Shown piece by piece: positions 46,740 to 58,600 of a DNA stretch of 64,000 bases. The notes under the pieces were generated by a model. That model was not told the DNA's origin. It searched no databases and saw only the letters and a list, made by a program, of their open reading frames with translations. The translations under genes were made by a program, and so were the position numbers. Each line of letters starts with the position of its first letter. Positions within the stretch are counted from its first letter, which is position 1. Source of the stretch: Pleodorina starrii (lineage: Eukaryota > Chlorophyta > Chlorophyceae > Chlamydomonadales > Volvocaceae); the NCBI GenBank assembly GCA_030267565.1, contig BRXU01000009.1:99501-163500 (forward strand), in the 5' to 3' direction.

Positions 46740-47320
46740 CGCTCGGGTCGCTTTCCCGACTCTCCCCAATCCTTCAAATATTGTAGGAGGTCCGTAAAGT
46801 TTACCACCGAAAGAGGTTTTCCGCCGAAGGCCCGGCGTATGTGCGCTGCTTGTTCCGTAGCTGGACCGCAAGCAAGAGGTCGCGAATCCGCAAATACTCG
46901 CGCATTTAGCATGGGCTTTTGGTCTCAGTAATGACTTCATGTTAATGCCGGTCCTGACAGTATGAAGAAGCACAACTTTCCCTTGTCAACACGCGAAACA
47001 AGGGCGCCATGCAAATTATCAGCACTTTTAGATAAATAGGCTTATTTGAATATGCGTATGGCTAAATGACAAGGGGCGTGACAATGTTTGCATGCAAGTG
47101 GCCCAAGGGTCGTAAGCAACCACCACTGACGCTTTGTTCCTGACGAGGCATCGTTACATACAGCTACGACGCGCCACATACCAGTTACCATACATAAGTC
47201 ATACCATACTCTTGGTCTGCAGTTGTATTTCGAGTGCCTTTGTGAAACCTCTTGTGACAAAGGTGACCCCAAAGATAGATCTCGAACTAACTGCCGCGGC
47301 GGAATATTTCAGCTGGCAAC
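46740..47320. promoter_or_regulatory. shared intergenic promoter region, cyclotransferase/mannosyltransferase
   Basis: 581 bp separate the two divergent start codons. The sequence is AT-richer than both genes. No defined element was recognised. Confidence 0.45.
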
Positions 47321-50300
47321 ATGCAAGCGTACAGGGTAGCAGATCTTCCAGCCTCCGGCGCTGGGGCTGGCGATGGCGGCGACGTTTCGCTTGCGGCCAG
47401 CAGCGGCGCCGGCGACCTCCGCGGCCGCAGTCACGGCTCCAGTGGCTCTCCCGGTTTGTCTTCCATCGCGTCTCCTTGGCGTGCATGGTGGACATCGCCG
47501 GTTCAGTCCTCGTCGCCCCGACGCGACGGTCTCTCCGGAGTTGAGCGCTCCTCGGCACCCTTCCTGGCCTTGGGCTCCGAAGCGGCGCGGCAGCAGCGCC
47601 GTCTGTTGTCGGCTCGGTGCGTTTCCGCCGTTTCACTTGCGACCTGCGTGGTAAGATGCTGCGAAGGGCTTGGATTTGTGTCGGGACCGGTCCAAAGATA
47701 TTAGGAGTACTCTTCGCACCAGGCCGGGGAGCCTTCTTCGTTTGCTTTTGGGGGAATGGGAGTTGTCGCAAATAACGTTACACCAGGACGTGGGAGGCGT
47801 TGCGGAGGAGACTGCAGAGACTTGTTGCACTCGCGCGTGTTACCGTTTGAAAAAGCTGCGTACGGTAAATGTTGCGCGCGTACGTTGCGTGAAAGCCGTG
47901 GTGGCCCCATGTTTGGATTGTGGGCGACATCATAGGAGCGCGGCAGGTACCGTATGGGGGGCGGACTTTCCGCAGGGCACCGGGAATTCGCCACCCGCCT
48001 TCAGCAGTATGCGCTGCATATTTCCTCGTTCTCCCCCGGGATAGACCTTTACCCTCCTGCCCCCCGATGCAGGCTCTCGTAGTGATCTCCGTCACTAGCC
48101 CGCCCGACTGGACGCACGTGGTCGGTACGACAGGCAATGGATTCCAGTACGTCACCGACCAGGCTCATGGCGGCGGCAGTAGCGGCGATGGCCGCATCAA
48201 CGGGGGACGGCGCCGGGAGGCGGTCGAGGCGTCTTCGAATGCCACTGCGCACGGCGGCGGCGGCAGCGGCGATGGTGGGAGTCTGGGAGCTGTGGGCGGA
48301 ATGGGCGTGTTAGCCTAGCAAAAGCCAGTGTTTGGCACAGTCACGACCGTTTTTGCGGATAGGCACCGGCGTGCGGGATGGAAGCAGAAGGAGGCCGGTA
48401 TGTGAGGCGCGCATCGCCATAAGATGCTTAGTCAGCGAATAAAGTGGGATTAAAGCCCCTTCGAAGGGCCCGCGCGTTGTCGTGTGGAAGTGGCCACTGC
48501 GCATTTTTCAGTTACCTCACGACCGGTACGTGCATATAATTGGGCTCCGTAAAGGTACGGATGTAGTGCACTGCCAATGTAAGCGTGCAGTATGCGACGT
48601 GGTGCCGGCGGTGATGACGCGATAGGGCCCGACAGCGCTGCGGAAGTTTGTTTTTGCACATGTACTATAGCGCGCATAACGTGATAAGTGCCCCCACAGT
48701 GGTAGCGGCGGGCGAAGTCGAGCGGGTCCGTTGGGCACCACCCTTGAATTGGCCCTGTGCGGGAAGTGACAAGCGGCACCGTGCAAGGCATGAAATTGTT
48801 TTGGACTGCGTGCCAGCTAGGTCGTTTCAGCGGCTGCTACGGGAATAGACCAAGGGATGCATCGACCATCGGGATCATCAAACGAGGTGTAGAAGCATGA
48901 AGCATCAAGCGTAGTAGCCTGGCCGGGTCCTAGCTCCCCCCCGATGTAAAGCAACTCGACAGGCCTCAAGCTTTCCACGTGCTTGTCCTTCCGCCGGGGG
49001 GCTTGTTCCCTCATCCGCATGCGGTGTACAGGGCTACTGCTGCGGTTGCCGTCGTGTTCCGAGCCGCTGTACGGCGCCCCGCCGGCGGCGCAAGGCTTCT
49101 TCACCTCCGGTGCCGCCGACGCCGTCCCTTCCGCGGGAGATGCCCCCCAGCCACGTGCGAGTCCGGACACGTACCCGCACCCCTATCTGCGCCCCGTGCC
49201 CGACCCCGAGATGGCCGACTACAGGTAGCGGTAGCGGTAGCTGTGGAGAGGGCGGCAGAGGTACCGGATGCGACCGCATGCAGGGCAGGGCAGGGCAGCA
49301 TGGACGGTTGCGACGTATCCGGGATCAGGGCCGTACAGGCAACCGAAAACCGGAAACGATTTGGGTCCATCACGCCCAAATCGTTTATCTATGCCCTGCC
49401 ACAAGCACATCGGCACCATGAGCCAACCTTAGCAGGCAGCGATGAGCGAATCCGGTAGCACCCCGCAACCCAGGGTGAGGGGGGGGGGGGCAGCCGCTGC
49501 AGAAGCAGTCGGACTCCAGTCTCCTGAGCTTCCGAACAAAGCAGAGTCAGCAAGCAAAACTTGCTGCAGGGCCATCCTAGACCAAATAATATGGACGCTA
49601 GGTCTGTGGATGCCTCTCTCGCCGGCATTTCGGGCATGTCATACACGTATTGTCCTGCAACAGGACTGATCTAGTACTGAGCAATGCACCTCACCTCCAA
49701 TCCTCCATTCATCCTCCAACGGCTTACATCTCTCCGTCGCGATTGATCCGCGGCCAATCGGATCCCCTCCCCTCAGATCTCGGGTTGAGTCCTACCTGGC
49801 CTCACCCGCCTTCCAGAGCCGCGTACGGCAGCTGCGGGCGCTGGGGCCGGGGTCAGACGGCGGTGCAGCGTCAGGGGGGGCCAGTAGTGGCGCCGGCAGT
49901 GGGGAACGCTATCCCGACGGCAGCGGCGACGCCAGCCGCGGCAGTGGCAGCGGCGGCGGGGAGGGTTGCGAAGGGTGCGCTCCCGAGGGCATCCTCATCA
50001 GTGCGGGCGGCCCCCGGCTGCTGACCAACGTCATGGTGCTGCTGCGGGTGAGGTGGAGGAGGCGGAGGAGGTGCGCGGCAAACCTCCAACGCTCCCGTAG
50101 CCCGCGGCCCCGCGCTCCCCAGCTCCCAAGCACACGAACACATGCTGATCCTCGCCGCGCTGCCCTCCCTTGCGCGTTGCGCCTTGCCGTACGACCCGCT
50201 CTTGGCTTCCTGTTGATTCTGAACCACTGGGTGAATTCTCCCGTTTCCTTCCCTCAGTCAGTCAGGAGGGAGAAGCACGAGTGTTCATGTGTCCCTGCTT

Positions 50301-53300
50301 TCCCCGCATACCACCCGGTGGTGGCACACCGCCGCCCCGAGCGCTGCAGCTCCCTGTGGCCCCGGCGTGACCGCTGCACACCTCCCCTTCTCCCGCTTGC
50401 CGTACGCTCCCAGGTCCTGCGGTTCCACCTCAACTGCACCCTCCCAGTGGAGATCGCCTGGGCGGGGCCCCAGGAGCTGCCGGGCGCCGCATTCCGGAGG
50501 CCACCGAAACGTGACATCCCCGACGTCGGCAGCGGGGATCAAGTCGAGGGCGACACCGCACACCGAGGGCTGCGGCTTCATGAGCGCCAGCGGGATCAGG
50601 GGCTGCACGATGTGCATGTACAGGCTCAGCAGCGGGCGACGGCGGAGGAGGAGAAGGAGGAGGAGGAGGAGGAGCCGCCGGCGGGCGATCTGTTCATTGG
50701 GGCGTTGCGGGATGCTGGCTTAGGGCCGGTGTACGGCCTGGATCTCAGCCGAGTGCCGTACCCCGGGCACCACCGCAGGTGAAGCCGCTCGTTGGGCGCT
50801 CGTGTACACCACACGTCAACCCAGCGAGAGCATTTCCCGTCGCCGAGACCCGCCTATCCACGAAAAAGCCTGACATCAAGCGCCGCCGGCCCAAACACTC
50901 CGATCTTGGCCCTTTGGGGTTCACTGACTGAAGCTCGTGACCGCCTCTGCGCCTCTGCATCCACACGCCCCTCCCCCCTCCCGTATCCACCAGGCCACCC
51001 AAGCTGACCCACTGGGGCGCCAAGGTGTACTCCCTGCTGGCCTCCGGGCGATTCAGGAGGGTGCTGCTGCTGGACGCCGACATCCTGCCGCTAGCCGACC
51101 CGCGGGTCGCTTTGCTCCCTCTGCTCCTCCGCAGCCCTCCACCACTGCCCGGTCGAGAAGCCGCCGGCGAGGCCGCGCTTCCTCAGGAGCCGTCTCGTGG
51201 CTTCCTGGTCTGGTCGGACGCTTGGCGCGGCTGGGCGGGCCCGGCTGCGTACCGGGAGCTGGGGCTGGAGCCGGAGGCCGCACGGGTAAGGGAGCGCCTC
51301 TCCGGGATACGGAAGGGGTAGGTGGGTGATGTGGGTGGCTGGGTGACGTGGCTTTGAGGGAGGTCCTGGACTTCCGGTTAGCATGTTGAGGTCATGCACC
51401 ATGGGCGTTTACGCGCGACGCTTGAGCTGCCGTCAGCCATCAAGAGGTTGGCTCCGGCGCTTCCCTCACCGCAGCTCGCGCTCAACCAGGTGGTGGGGGT
51501 CGTCGGCAACGGCAGTCGCCGCCGGGGAGCCAATGACGGTGGCGACGGTGGCGGCGCTGACGACGGCGGCTGGAGTGGTCGGTGGGGTCGTCGGGATGCG
51601 GAGAGCGGTGCGGTGCTTATTGACCGGGTGGCTCACGCGGATGTGCTCGAGTACCTGTGGTGGGTCTGGGGCAACTGGGGGGCTTTGGCGGCGGTTGGGG
51701 CTGGGAGGGCGCCCGCGCGGCGGGAGGGGGCCCGCGCGGTGTGCTGTACGGATTGGGATGTCGGGTTGATGCAGGGCTGAGTGGTCTGAGATATGTTCGT
51801 GCCTGAGCCCACCTCTTGGGTTTCACAGTACCCCCTAGGAATGCCCCAAGTAACCTAACCCAACCAGCGCCGTCCACAGACCATGCACCCATCTCCCGCT
51901 CCTCTTACTCCCTTCCCCCCCACACCCAACCTGCGCCCGATCCGGTCAGGTGGATCAACTCGTTCGGTGACCGGCTTTACCACCGGCTGCTGCACGGCGA
52001 CAAGGACACATTCGCGCTGGCCTTTGCGGCGGCGGGAAAGGCCCATTGCTACAGCCAGGTGGCGTTGCCGCCCGGTGAGTGGGTGGCAGCTGGGAGCACA
52101 CCACCTTGGCATGTGCCTGGGGGGCTGCATCGTGTGCTTGGCGGGCTCCCTTGCCTCAACCCAAGTGTCCTTACAGGGGAGTGTACCGTACATGCCCCGC
52201 ATCCCTCCTGACGGGCCTCCCAATCCCCCCTGCTGATGCATTGCGCGACCGCGGCCGCCTGACGCCTGCCGCCTCTTCCAGGGGGCGTCTTTCAATGGGG
52301 CCGCGGAGTGCTGGAGATAAAGAGTCCGCCCCCTCCGGCCGGGGACGCTGTCGTTGCGGATGGTGGCGCCACGGCCTCCGGGCCCGCGGATCCTCCTCCA
52401 CCGCCGCCAGCCCCTGCTGACGGCTGGCAGTTGGTGGGCTTCACACAGCACCACCCGCTCAACGGCCAGCCGCTGCTGCTGCACCGCACAATGGACAAGT
52501 GGCCACCGCTGAAACCACCCCCGATGATGATGACGATGACGACGCCGAAATCCACTCAGCCGCAGCCGCAGGCGGAGGGAGGGTGGCTGGATGTGGCTGA
52601 GAGGGGCTGGCCGGTGCAGGTGCTGACCGGGCCGCTGCCAACTCGGTGGGTCGCTGGCCCCAGGGGAGACCGGTTTGCACTGATGGGGCGGTGTAAGGAA
52701 AACGGCCCTTTCGGTGAGGTGCGCACCTGTTAGAATGCGGCCGCTAATGTCGCGGAAGGGCGTTTCGTTGAACACATGCGAGCTGTCTGATCAAGAGCGT
52801 TAAAGCGGCGGCCCATGGGCCGCACCCACCTCAGCTGGCCCCTCCACGTGACTGCCTTTGCCACCCGCCTGTGTCGCCCCTCTCACTCGCCCAGGTGGTG
52901 CGAATATCACCTAGCGCACGACAACCGCGGCCCTACCAAGGTGAGTGGGCGACTCGAGAGCCGAGCTGGGGCAGCCTCTGCAGTTTGGGAACGAGATGGA
53001 GTGCGACAGGTGGTGATGCTGCTTGGTGGCTCGTAGCTTGGCGTTAGGTGGCAGCATGCGGTTTTTCAGGGTCTGTAAAGCCACTCCTTTATTACTTCGC
53101 GCACCCCTTCGCTCATGCCGTTCTTTCAGGGCGTGTCGTGGCAGCATGTGGTTCCGGAGGCCGCGATACGACTCGTACCGCACCCTGCGTACGGCAGTAA
53201 AACGACAACGGCGACCACGACGACCGCTGCGGCAACGAGACCCGCGAATACCTCCCATCCCGCGGCAGCAGCCGGCCTGGTCGCCACGGCAGCTGCGGGC

Positions 53301-54242
53301 GCCCCCTCATCCGAGATCCCTTCCACGACCCCGCCTGCGGCTGCGGCAGCTCTCTGCGACGTGCAGCGCTACACAGAGATCCTGAGGGGCGCCGCCGCGG
53401 GCCTTCCGACCGCAGGCAGCGCCGCCGTGGAGGGGCTGCACGCCGCCTGCGCTCGCCAGCTGCGTTCCAGCCTGATGGAATCACGCCGAGGCACAGCACC
53501 GCACGGTGGGGGGCGCCACGCCGCCATCGCCGCCGCCGCTGCGGCGGCAATGTCGCCTCCCTGGGGCATTCGGGACCGGCAGGTGGCGGTAGCGCTGGCG
53601 GAGGCGCTGATGCAGGTGCCGTACTCTCTACCCAGCTGGCCGTCACTACACGCCGCGCTGCTACATGACGGCATGACGGAAGCGCAACTGGAGCGGCCCT
53701 ACTGGCCGCCTGTACTTCAGCCACAGCAACACCCGTCGGCCTGGCCGCCGCCGCCTTCCCCGCTACTGGGTCTGGCGGTGTGTTTGGCCTCACCGGGGAG
53801 GGGCCGGGTACCGACACCATCGGAATCGAATTCCAAGCACATGAGTTCTTTGCAAAACGTCATGGGTGCCAGTGAGAGCGGGAGCAACAGCAGCAGTTGC
53901 TCGGGCGCAGGCGGCGCAGGTTGCAGCAAAGGCGATGAAAGCGGTGCCAGCAGCGGCAACAGCAGACGATTCGGGGAAAGCGGTGGGGAGCGTATTGACG
54001 GTGGTGAGCCGGAAGTTTGGCGCCGGTTAGTTGTCGTGTCAAGTCCGGGTTGCACTGCGACTGGTGGTGTTTTAGAGCGAGAGGGCGGCGGCAGCACCCG
54101 GAGTAGGTGCGACTTGGGCGGCGTGTGGGCACTGGCCAGTGATGACACCGCACTGGCAGCGGTTGCGGCATCTTATTGGGAGCACGAATGGGTGCTAGCA
54201 GCTGCTGCACGGGGTCAGTGGCCTGAGCTTGTTGAGAGCTAG
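47321..54242 (+). CDS. GT71/MNN1-like mannosyltransferase, type II membrane protein
   Basis: This is a predicted Golgi-type glycosyltransferase of the alpha-mannosyltransferase (MNN1/GT71) kind. Eleven exons: 47321-47650, 48073-48274, 49032-49224, 49777-50047, 50414-50778, 50994-51285, 51475-51659, 51950-52074, 52282-52690, 52895-52940, 53130-54242; 1176 aa if all are right. One hydrophobic segment near residues 99-118 (CVSAVSLATCVALVVISV) fits a signal anchor. Catalytic-domain landmarks: ILISAGGPRLLTNVMVLLR, FHLNCTLPVEIAWAGP, the metal-binding DxD in VLLLDADILPL (Asp481/Asp483), ESGAVLIDR, LEYLWWINS and LLHGDKDTFALAF. There is a Glu-rich insertion before the DxD and a Pro-rich one later. The last exon (371 codons) is a Ser/Ala/Gly-rich tail not expected in yeast MNN1. 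Exons 1-3 and the 52690 donor are less certain than the core. Acceptor sugar unknown. Confidence 0.75.
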
Positions 54243-55606
54243 CATGTGAGCGCTGCACGACCACCAACGAGCGGCTAGGAAGCCCCTCGCGTTCACGCAG
54301 CTGCATCGTCTGACTGGCCCACACAACCAGAACAACAATGACAGAAGCAATTGCAAGACACCCATGCAAGCGCCGTATCCTTGCTCCTTGTTCCTGCATC
54401 CACCGGGTCGAACACGCCGCAAATACGCGGTCCCTCGGGTCAGCACGAGGATGCCATCCAAACAACGGCACGTGGGGAAATGAAAGGCATATATCCTATG
54501 CGCATAAGCGAAGAAGAGTGCGCGCCGTAACGCCAGTCCACTCAATGGCCAGGCTGGCGGCCGCGGGGGCCCACCCCCAGCCCCGCACCTCGGCAGGGCC
54601 CCACGTTGACCGTCAATACGTATTCCCCGGTTTGACGACTATGTAACCTCTAAACATGACAGCACGCTGCCGCGGATCCTCACTCCCAAGTCGGCACTAG
54701 GCCAAATTTTGCTCGTCGTCCGGCGGAACGACATGTTCGCTAACCGGCCCAGAAAACACCAGCAATCTGCACCAGCGCTGCGCCACACAGCAACCAAGCA
54801 ACCTGCGAAGGCCAAAAACCCTAACGCCACATGAAAACGTTGCCCCCAGAGCTGCAAAGCACCGGCGCCGCGACGTGGAGCGGCGCCAAGAGCCTCTAGT
54901 ATGCTGGAAGCCTGGATCCCAGCCCGCACCACGCCGCATGACAACCCGGCCGTCTGTGCGCCGTCGGGAAGCACATTCCAACCGTCGCCGTGCACAGCGC
55001 AGGACCCTGGGCCACTCCCGCCACACATCAATGGTTTACGTTGCGATGTGCGGTCAGTTGACGATCTTCGGACATTGCCACAAGGACGACGGGACGCCGT
55101 GCTTTCCCGCATGCCAGCCCCTGAGCTTAGTATGTCTGCCTTCGAAGAATGTACCAACTAGCGTGCCAGTCCAGATGCACCACAAAAACAAGCGCAACGC
55201 CCACAGTCGCGCCGAGCCGCCGACACAAACAATCCCACTCGTAAACCTCGACGCTGATCTACGCACCGACCAAATGTCTGAACTGGGCCCCCATAACACG
55301 ACGGCGCTGTCCTGGGCGCGCCTACGTGTCCGATACGCCCACCGCCACCAATGCCGATCTACCGCCATTCTTAGGATGAGAACAGTGTCCCGCCTGTGCA
55401 GCTGGAACCGTCAGCCGACACCATCGGATCCGCAGCGTGGCGCACATGGGCGCAGCGTGACGCACACCAGCCGGACGAATGCCGGTCATAGCTCATGCTC
55501 GTCGCCCACTGTTGCATTAGGCCCCATCTCCGGCGCGGACACCTTCGCAACCGCCACTGTCCGGCAACCGGGTGACGCTAGGTCGTCGGCTCAAGCTCAG
55601 CCGTGC
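54243..55606. other. intergenic between convergent mannosyltransferase and SF3B1
   Basis: 3' UTRs of both genes. A TGTAA poly(A) signal for the plus-strand gene is at 54642-54646, 400 bases after its stop. The 333-codon plus ORF from 54875 has no domain, and its second half is antisense to SF3B1. Confidence 0.5.
54642..54646 (+). terminator. TGTAA poly(A) signal candidate, mannosyltransferase gene
   Basis: First TGTAA on the plus strand after the stop at 54242. Confidence 0.5.
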
Positions 55607-58600
55607 TCATATCATCATGTCCAACTCGTGCCGCGCGTAGGTGTTGCCTCCCCCGCCCGTGCTGCCGCCCTCCTCGTCCGCCATGGCCGGGTAGAAGGAC
55701 ACCAGCGCGTCCTGCGCCCCGATGTACAGGTTGTTGTACAGCTTCCAATACACCTGCCGCACCTTGCGAGCCGGGTGCCACAGCCCCTGCAGCACATAGT
55801 GCATCACCAGGCAAGGGCCCAGCGCCACGCGACAGCCGTCCACCGCGAAGCCAACCGCCTGAAGTGGGGAGGGTGAAACGGGCGAGGGGCGGGAGGCAGC
55901 GGGGAAGTTGTCGTCAAGGGAGACGAGGGACTCCGGAAGGCCGTGGAGCTAAATCCCGCACGGAAACGGTGTCGAAAGTTTTTTTTGTAGGAAAAAAGTC
56001 AACGGCATTTACTGGTGGGCATCGCCAAGCCATCCATGGCCAATGGACCCTTCCAAAACCGTATTGCAGGCTGTGCGTGTAGTTCTTCTAGAACGGCGAC
56101 AACCATGGGGTTTCATCAGCAGAGCTCTACTTGAGGCCATCCGAGCCCAGGCTACAGCGCCCTCTGCTCTCCCTTTGCTCCTGCCCCGCCCTTGTCACGC
56201 CCGACCAATCGTCCCCGCCCCCGCCAATCCCGCACTTACTTGCACCACGTGCGGCGACACCTCGAAAATGTTCGGCCACACGTAGTTGAGCAGGTGCACC
56301 AGCGGCGCCTCGCAGCCCAGGCCCGCCACGCCCAGCGACATGTGGCCCACCACGCTGGCGGCCGTCTGGCGGTGCACCAGGTCGCGGTCCATCAGCGCGT
56401 CCTCCAGCAGCGGGGTCACCGCGTTGATGTAGTCCTTGCCCATCTCGCCAATGTACTCAAACATGAACGACAGCGCCTGGGATGAGGGACAAGAGAGGGG
56501 CGATCGGGTAACAGCACCGCGGAGGGGGGAGACGGCGCGGGTCAGGGGGCGAGCAGGCGGCAACCTGCTTCACAGCTGCGTCTATTGCGGGGCTTACTGA
56601 CCTGCAAAGTGCAAAACGGGGCGTTTTCGTAAAACAAACCACCTCAACCATCCGCCAGGAGCGCCACCACCAGACCAACACAATCTGAGCCACCCCCAGT
56701 TCAGCAGTCGCCCGTCGCCTGCCCCATCGCTCGTACCTTGAGCACTCCGTTCTGCACGTTGAGCTCGGGTGTGCGGTACTCGTTCATGAGCGCGGGCAGC
56801 ACGGTGAAGGGCTGGCAGGACTCGGCCACGATGGCGATGGCCACCGTGGTGCACACGCGGTTCTGGCGCTCCTGCACCTTGAGGTTGTTCAGCAGCGTCA
56901 CCAGCACGTCCTGCGGCCCGATGGCCTTGGCGATGTAGCCGAACGTGTTGACGGTGGCGCGGCGGATGGCCTTCTTGTGCGCCTTGAGCATGTCAAGGAG
57001 CTCGAAGCAGATGCGCATCCACTCGCGGGCGGGCACGTACTCGTGGCCGCGGTCCGCGATGCGCCCCACCAGGTCAATCACGTTCTCCTGGACCTGGAGA
57101 GGCAGCCGAATACCAAACACATAACAACGGTTCATTTAAACCTCGACCTTGTGCTCGGGTTGCGGGTTAAGCATCATAAGTCCCCAGATGCACCATCAAA
57201 AATGGCCGCTACCACTTCCGAGGCGCACATCTCCGTCCGCAGCACTCACCTTTTCGTGCCTGTTCTTGAGGATGGGCGTCAGCCGAGGCAGCAGCTCCTT
57301 GATGGGCGGCGTCATGCGGGTCATGCCGATGACGTTGACGATGGCCTTGAGCGCCCCCAGGATGGAGCCCAGCACCTCGGGGTACTCCTCGCCCAGGTAC
57401 TCGTACAGCACCACACCTGAGGCCAGCAGCGGACAGCAGTGGTCAGACAGTCGACCATCAGCGAACGCCGGCCCTCGAGATACCACGGCGAACATGGCAA
57501 TCCGCCCCTCCTCTCCAGACTACCGCACTTCCCTGTGGACAAGTTCACATGTGTCAACAAACCCACTCGCCGCCGCCCCAGTGCGCCGCCACGTCAGAAG
57601 TCATACCGCGGCACACCACACTGCACTGCCAGCCGACTCACCCAGGTGCCCCAGCAGGCCCTCCTCGTCGCACTGCTTCATAACGGGAGCGATGCGCGCA
57701 ATGAGGTCAGCCGCCTGCTGGCGGATCTTGGCGCTCTTGTTGTTGAGACGCCACTTGATGGTTCCGCAAATCTGCGGCAGGTATGGCCGCGCGCGCTTGC
57801 CCAGTCCGTTGACCGCCGTGCCGAAGCCGTTGAGCATCACCGGAGAGTCGTCCGCCACCTGCGCTGACCACAAGGACACACCCACACAACGGGCATTGGG
57901 CGCACCATACCGCCAGCCAGTGAGTGCGCATATCAAGTGTAGGTTCCGTCTTTCCGATTTCGTCAGCGGTTATAGCAAGACAACTATTATCCAGGAGGCA
58001 GCTCCCAAAGGGGAAACCTGCGCCCAAAAACCTCCCTACATCTCCGCCGCCCCATCAACCAGCCATGTCCCAAACAACCCTCCTCCCCGTCGTGCGCCCC
58101 TTCCCTCGACACCGCCGTCCCCCATCCGCACCTGCTCCTGGAAGGCGTACAGGATGCCATCGATGAGCAGCTCCTCCAGCCTTGCATCGATGTCCGCTGC
58201 GCCCAGCTCCGTAATGACCTTGTCGATGGTCTCCATCACCATGCGCCGGTAGGGCTCCGACTCGTCCTTCAGGTCCTCGACCACCCGCGACACAATGTCG
58301 GAGCAGCCCACCTGGAGCGGCGGCGGGGACGCAGGAAGGGGTAGGGCAAGGGACGGAGAGAAGGATTGGGCGGAAGGTAAGGGTGGGGCGTTCAGCACAA
58401 ATCCAAACATCAGTACAAATCCAAACATCAGGCACGGGCAGGTTCTTATTGCATACCACTTCCCGACACGACAGGCAGACCCTCCCCACCTGAAACCTTC
58501 AGTTTGCTTCAGTATTGTCCCGACACCTCCCCACACCCGCACCTTGTTGGCGAGCGACACGGTCGTCTCCACCAGCGCCTTGTAGTTGCGCCGGTCCAGA

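Noticed and set aside
53113..53820. 235-codon minus ORF
   Set aside because: Antisense of the last mannosyltransferase exon; a result of GC-rich codon bias.
54875..55876. 333-codon plus ORF
   Set aside because: Second half is the antisense of the conserved SF3B1 C-terminal exon; first half has no domain.
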